Shown here one piece after another: positions 13,676-16,958 of a stretch of 16,958 nucleotides of DNA; the stretch's first letter is position 1, and every line of letters begins with the position of its first letter. Below the pieces are notes generated by a model. The model ran no database searches. It had not been told where the DNA came from and saw only the letters and a program-made list of their open reading frames with translations. A program made the position numbers and the translations under genes. This DNA is from an uncultured Sphingorhabdus sp. Lineage in GTDB: Bacteria; Pseudomonadota; Alphaproteobacteria; Sphingomonadales; Sphingomonadaceae. The stretch is taken from positions 1 to 16,958 of the forward strand of contig CALMYW010000206.1 of assembly GCA_937873665.1 (NCBI GenBank). The letters are read 5' to 3'.

Positions 13676-14409
13676 GCACGATGGCGATCGATGCCCAGGA
13701 CCAGCGGAACTGGACGATTGCCGGGCTGGTGGCGCTTGCCGCCCATGTCGGGGTCGCAAGCCTGGTATTGGCATGGTCCCGTCCGGCCGTGCCGCCCGTG
13801 CCCGAGCCCGTCGCTCTCGTTGAGCTTCCGCCCCAGGCCGCCGCGGCACCTGCCGCCGTGGCGCAGCAAGCGGCAGAGCAGCCCCAGCCCGAGATCACGC
13901 CGCAACAGCCGGAAATCCCGCCGATCGACATTCCGCCGGTTCGCGCGCCCTTGCCAAGCAACCCGGTGACTTTGCCGCCACCTCCGCCACCTCAGCCCGT
14001 GCGGGCCACGGCACCGGCGGCTGCCGCTGCGCCAGCCAATCCAGTTGCTGTCGCTCCCGCTGGCACGGGAACCGGAGCAAGTGCCACGCCGGGCAACGAT
14101 CCGCGCGCGAAGCGTCAGGAAGCAGACTATTTTGCCCTGGTCAGCGCGCACCTCAATCGCCGCAAGGTCTATCCGGCTGCCGCCCGCCAGGCGCGCCAAC
14201 AGGGCGTCGTGACGGTCCGTTTCACCGTGGACCGCAACGGCAACGTGTCAGGCGTCTCGATCAAGCGCAGCAGCGGTCACGAGCTGCTCGACAATGCCAC
14301 GCTGGAACTTCTGCAACGGGTCGCCCCGCTTCCGCGCATTCCGTCTTCCATGCAGCGCGACAGCGTCACCCTGTCGCTCCCCATCGATTACTCGCTTCGA
14401 ACCAATTGA
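13672..14409 (+). CDS. tonB: energy transducer TonB
   Basis: The 245-residue protein spans the periplasm and passes energy from ExbB/ExbD to outer-membrane receptors. It has an N-terminal membrane helix (about 14-34) with His25 in A-L-A-A-H-V-G-V-A, a long Pro/Ala-rich rod (about 38-140, including a run of six prolines), and a C-terminal TonB domain (about 150-245) with Y-P-A-A-A-R-Q-A-R-Q-Q-G and V-R-F-T-V-D-R-N-G-N-V. The start overlaps the exbD stop by 4 bases, and the receptor gene begins 17 bases downstream, so this TonB is probably dedicated to, though not necessarily exclusive for, that receptor. Confidence 0.94.
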   Translation: MSTMAIDAQDQRNWTIAGLVALAAHVGVASLVLAWSRPAVPPVPEPVALVELPPQAAAAPAAVAQQAAEQPQPEITPQQPEIPPIDIPPVRAPLPSNPVTLPPPPPPQPVRATAPAAAAAPANPVAVAPAGTGTGASATPGNDPRAKRQEADYFALVSAHLNRRKVYPAAARQARQQGVVTVRFTVDRNGNVSGVSIKRSSGHELLDNATLELLQRVAPLPRIPSSMQRDSVTLSLPIDYSLRTN

Positions 14410-14426
14410 GAGAAAGGTAATTTCCT

Positions 14427-16829
14427 ATGAGCAAGAGCAAGAGCGCAAGTCTGCGCCCTGCCATTCTGCGCCCCGTGAGCCTGCGCCAGAAGCGCGCGGG
14501 GCTGGCCCTTGGCATGAGCGCGGCGCTGCTGGCGGGGCCAGCCCTGGCCCAGCCTGCAGAGCCGGAAGAGGTCGAACTCGATACCCTGCGGATCGAGGAC
14601 AAGGCGGCGGACGTTAATCCCTACACCCAGAAGGGTGCGCCCTATAAGGCCCGCGTGTCCGGCGACCCGCGCCGGGTTAAGCCGCTCGCCGAAACCCCCG
14701 CCACCATCCAGGTGCTGACCGCCACCCAGATCGAGGAATCGGGCGAAACGGACCTGCGCGATGTGCTGGATGGTGTGCCCGGCGTCACGGTCGGCACTGG
14801 CGAGAACGGCAACGCCTTTGGTGACCGCTACATCATCCGCGGGCAGGAAGTGCGCTCGGACGTGTTCGTCGATGGCCTGCGCGATCCCGGCATGACCACG
14901 CGCGAGAGCTTCGCGGTCGAACAGATCGAAGTGACGAAGGGGCCAAGCTCCAGCTTTGGCGGGCGCGGCACCACCGGCGGTGCGGTCAACTCGATCACCA
15001 AGCAGGCCAGCACCGACTACAACTTCAACCGCGTCGATCTTGGTGTCGGCACCGACAATTACTGGCGCGGCACGCTCGATTCCAACTGGCGCATTTCGGA
15101 CAACGTCGCAGTGCGGGCCAACCTGCTCTACACCTCGGAAGATGTGCCGAAGCGCAAGCCGTCGGACCGCGAGCGTTGGGGCGGCGCGCTGTCTGCCTCG
15201 CTGCGCCTGAGCGACAGCGTGCGCGTGCTGCTCGACTACTACCACCTGACGGCCACCGATACGCCTGACCTTGGCGGTTATGTCCCGGCACCGACCGGCA
15301 CGGCCGGCAATGTCACCATCCATGGCCCGTGGAACGAGGTGCCCGCCTATGCCCAGAAGGGCGACTTCCTCAAATCGGAAGTCGACACTTTCACGGCGCG
15401 GGTGTTCATCGAACCGTTCGAGGGCTTCCGGATCATCAACTCGACCCGCTACGGCATGACGAGCAACGGCTATGTCGTGACCGGCCTGCGCGGCGGCGCC
15501 TATGATGCGGGGACCGGTTCCTATGCCCCGCTCACTCTGAGCAGCCATCAGGGCTGGCAGGATGTCGATTACTTCGTCAACCAGCTCAATGTGTTTGGCG
15601 CGTTCAACACCGGTTCGATCAAACATTCGTTGATCGCCGGCGCGGAATATTCCGACCTCAAGGTGTTGAATGGGGTTTACCAGCTCACCAACAACGGTGC
15701 GTTCAACTGCCGCACTTCCGGCACCGGCGCGTTCAACGCCTATTGCCTGACCGTAGCCGGTGCGGACCGGACGCTGGTTTCCGGCGATATCAACGATATC
15801 CTCGGCCGGTCCATCACCAAGGGCAACTGGGACAGCGACTGGCGGGTGAAGACCATGTCGCTCTACCTGATGGACACGATTGACATCACCCCGTGGCTGA
15901 CGCTGCACGGCGGGGTGCGCATGGATTCCTTCACCTATAGCAACGTCATCCAGAACGCGACTACGCTGGCCCAGACGTCCTATCGCTACAACGACACGCT
16001 GTGGAATGGCCATGCCGGCCTTGTCCTCAAGCCCACTGATGACGGCATCGTCTATGTCTCCTGGGGCACGTCGAAGGAAATCAATGGCGGCGAATCCGAC
16101 CTTGGCAGCAACTGCGGCTATGGCGGCATCTGTATCGTCAATGGCGTGACCGATGTGGGCGATGGCGCGCCGGAAAGCGCCACGAACATTGAGATCGGCA
16201 CGAAGTGGGACCTGTTCGATGATCGCCTGCTGGTCCAGGCCGCCGTCTTCCAGCTGACCAAGGACGATGTCTTTGAATCCGGTTCGGCCGGCAGCTATTC
16301 GACGTTCGGCTCGCTCAACACCGGCAAGCACCGCATCCGGGGGATCGAACTGGGGCTGGTCGGCAATATCACCGAAAAGCTGAGCGGGCAGATCGCGGCG
16401 ACCTTCATGGAATCCGAAATCCTGAAGACCAACCAGCAGCCTCCGGCCAGTGCCCCGGCCGGATCGACCCTGGTCGGCAAGCGCCTGTCCAATTTCGCCA
16501 ACACCGCCTTCTCGGCACAGTTGCGTTACCAGGCAACGGACGCATTCAGCTTCGGCGGCACAGCCACCTACAAGAGCGCAATGTACACCGGCCAGCCGGA
16601 CAGCCCGGCCGCCTATGACTTCACGCTCGATGTGAACCGCTACAAGGTGCCGTCCTACTGGGTGTTCGATGCCTTCGTGAACTACAAGTTCAACGAGAAC
16701 ATCTCGGCCCGGCTGAACGTCAACAACGTCGGCAACAAGGACTATTACCTTGCCGGTTATCAAAGCGGTCATTTCCTCTACAAGGGCGATGAACGCCGGG
16801 CCACGCTGACCCTGACGGGACGGTTCTGA
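14427..16829 (+). CDS. TonB-dependent siderophore receptor, catecholate type (Fiu/PiuA-like)
   Basis: The 800-residue outer-membrane receptor has a long signal peptide (1-41, with a basic n-region and cleavage after A-L-A) and a possible TonB-box region near 48-57. The plug domain (about 84-190) includes T-P-A-T-I-Q-V-L-T (90-98), V-L-D-G-V-P-G-V-T-V-G-T-G-E-N (113-127), Y-I-I-R-G-Q-E-V-R-S-D-V-F-V-D-G-L-R-D (135-153) and I-E-V-T-K-G-P-S-S-S-F-G-G-R-G-T (167-182). These motifs are those of siderophore receptors such as Fiu and PiuA. A beta barrel follows and ends in G-R-F. AAAGG lies about 9 bases before ATG 14427. The gene sits in the exbB-exbD-tonB operon and precedes a piuC-like gene, a pairing that strengthens the ferric-catecholate assignment. 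The exact ligand cannot be read from sequence. Confidence 0.92.
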   Translation: MSKSKSASLRPAILRPVSLRQKRAGLALGMSAALLAGPALAQPAEPEEVELDTLRIEDKAADVNPYTQKGAPYKARVSGDPRRVKPLAETPATIQVLTATQIEESGETDLRDVLDGVPGVTVGTGENGNAFGDRYIIRGQEVRSDVFVDGLRDPGMTTRESFAVEQIEVTKGPSSSFGGRGTTGGAVNSITKQASTDYNFNRVDLGVGTDNYWRGTLDSNWRISDNVAVRANLLYTSEDVPKRKPSDRERWGGALSASLRLSDSVRVLLDYYHLTATDTPDLGGYVPAPTGTAGNVTIHGPWNEVPAYAQKGDFLKSEVDTFTARVFIEPFEGFRIINSTRYGMTSNGYVVTGLRGGAYDAGTGSYAPLTLSSHQGWQDVDYFVNQLNVFGAFNTGSIKHSLIAGAEYSDLKVLNGVYQLTNNGAFNCRTSGTGAFNAYCLTVAGADRTLVSGDINDILGRSITKGNWDSDWRVKTMSLYLMDTIDITPWLTLHGGVRMDSFTYSNVIQNATTLAQTSYRYNDTLWNGHAGLVLKPTDDGIVYVSWGTSKEINGGESDLGSNCGYGGICIVNGVTDVGDGAPESATNIEIGTKWDLFDDRLLVQAAVFQLTKDDVFESGSAGSYSTFGSLNTGKHRIRGIELGLVGNITEKLSGQIAATFMESEILKTNQQPPASAPAGSTLVGKRLSNFANTAFSAQLRYQATDAFSFGGTATYKSAMYTGQPDSPAAYDFTLDVNRYKVPSYWVFDAFVNYKFNENISARLNVNNVGNKDYYLAGYQSGHFLYKGDERRATLTLTGRF

Positions 16830-16838
16830 TGACAGGCC

Positions 16839-16860
16839 GGGGGGCGGCCTTCCGCCTCCC
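16839..16860 (+). terminator. strong hairpin in the receptor-piuC spacer (attenuator or mRNA-stability element)
   Basis: GGGGGGCGG (16839-16847) pairs over 9 bp, with one G-T wobble, with CCGCCTCCC (16852-16860) around a CCTT loop. It begins 9 bases after the receptor stop codon and ends 31 bases before the next start. No T tract follows, so it may lower read-through or protect the upstream mRNA rather than terminate fully. Confidence 0.4.
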
Positions 16861-16891
16861 GGTGCACCGACCCTCACAAGCAAGAGCGACC

Positions 16892-16958
16892 ATGCTGACA
16901 GTTATCGAAAATGTCCTCAGCGCCGAGGAAGTGCGCGAGTTCCGGGAAAAGCCGGCCG
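16892..16958 (+). CDS. piuC: PKHD-type Fe(II)/2-oxoglutarate hydroxylase, PiuC/YbiX-like (N-terminal fragment, cut by window end)
   Basis: Only 22 codons are present. The visible start, M-L-T-V-I-E-N-V-L-S-A-E-E-V-R-E-F-R-E, matches the N-terminal pattern of PiuC/YbiX proteins (I-x-x-V-L-S-x-x-x-V-x-x-x-R). In other proteobacteria this gene follows a Fiu/PiuA-type receptor gene. The enzymes are iron- and 2-oxoglutarate-dependent dioxygenases; their exact substrate in iron uptake is not settled. The assignment rests on the short N-terminus plus gene order. The spacing of 62 bases from the receptor gene suggests the same operon. Confidence 0.65.
   Translation, partial: MLTVIENVLSAEEVREFREKPA

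Noticed and set aside
14388..16883. Very long open frame (831 codons) on the minus strand opposite the siderophore receptor
   Set aside because: It is antisense to a clear TonB-dependent receptor, has a composition typical of GC-rich shadow frames (rich in Arg, Gly, Val, His), and shows no recognisable domain.
1..16958. CRISPR array
   Set aside because: No regularly spaced repeat with unique spacers is present. The three Fur-like boxes are short, unevenly spaced palindromes.

Overview
The window looks like chromosomal DNA of a GC-rich alphaproteobacterium, most likely of the order Sphingomonadales. This rests on overall base composition, the style of the TonB-dependent receptors, the 7-1-7 Fur-like boxes, and a leftward cassette of DUF3489, DUF2924 and a serine recombinase of a type common in alphaproteobacteria. 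The assignment is an inference; no marker gene fixes the genus.

Left flank (1-1393): a small membrane or secreted ORF overlaps a 69-residue PspC-domain protein. They converge on a YhhQ-type queuosine precursor transporter across a strong GC-rich hairpin. A tRNA-Arg(TCT) follows.

Accessory block (about 1394-7718, perhaps to about 8000): immediately downstream of the tRNA lies an inverted-repeat-rich spacer. Next comes a leftward cassette encoding a large serine recombinase, preceded by a DUF2924 reading frame that is broken by a single in-frame TAA and is fused in frame to a DUF3489 domain. Divergent from it stands one long gene (1063 residues) joining an N-terminal calcineurin-like metallophosphoesterase to a STAND/NACHT-like NTPase module and a long helical C-terminus. 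Its architecture (nuclease- or phosphatase-like effector, NTPase switch, C-terminal sensor region), its isolation and its position beside a recombinase at a tRNA make it a good candidate for a single-gene anti-phage or other conflict system. This is the most interesting item in the window.

Middle (8080-12015, leftward): a TetR-type regulator and a beta-lactamase-fold serine hydrolase form a two-gene operon with a clear palindrome upstream. A TonB-dependent receptor of unknown substrate follows. Short related intergenic repeats lie on either side of these genes.

Right part (12448-16958, rightward): an iron-uptake operon consisting of exbB, exbD, tonB, a catecholate-type siderophore receptor, and the first 22 codons of a PiuC/YbiX-like Fe(II)/2-oxoglutarate hydroxylase. 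Three Fur-box-like palindromes precede exbB, so iron-dependent repression of the whole unit is likely. ExbB, ExbD and TonB would transmit the proton-motive force to the receptor encoded with them, and possibly to the divergent one.
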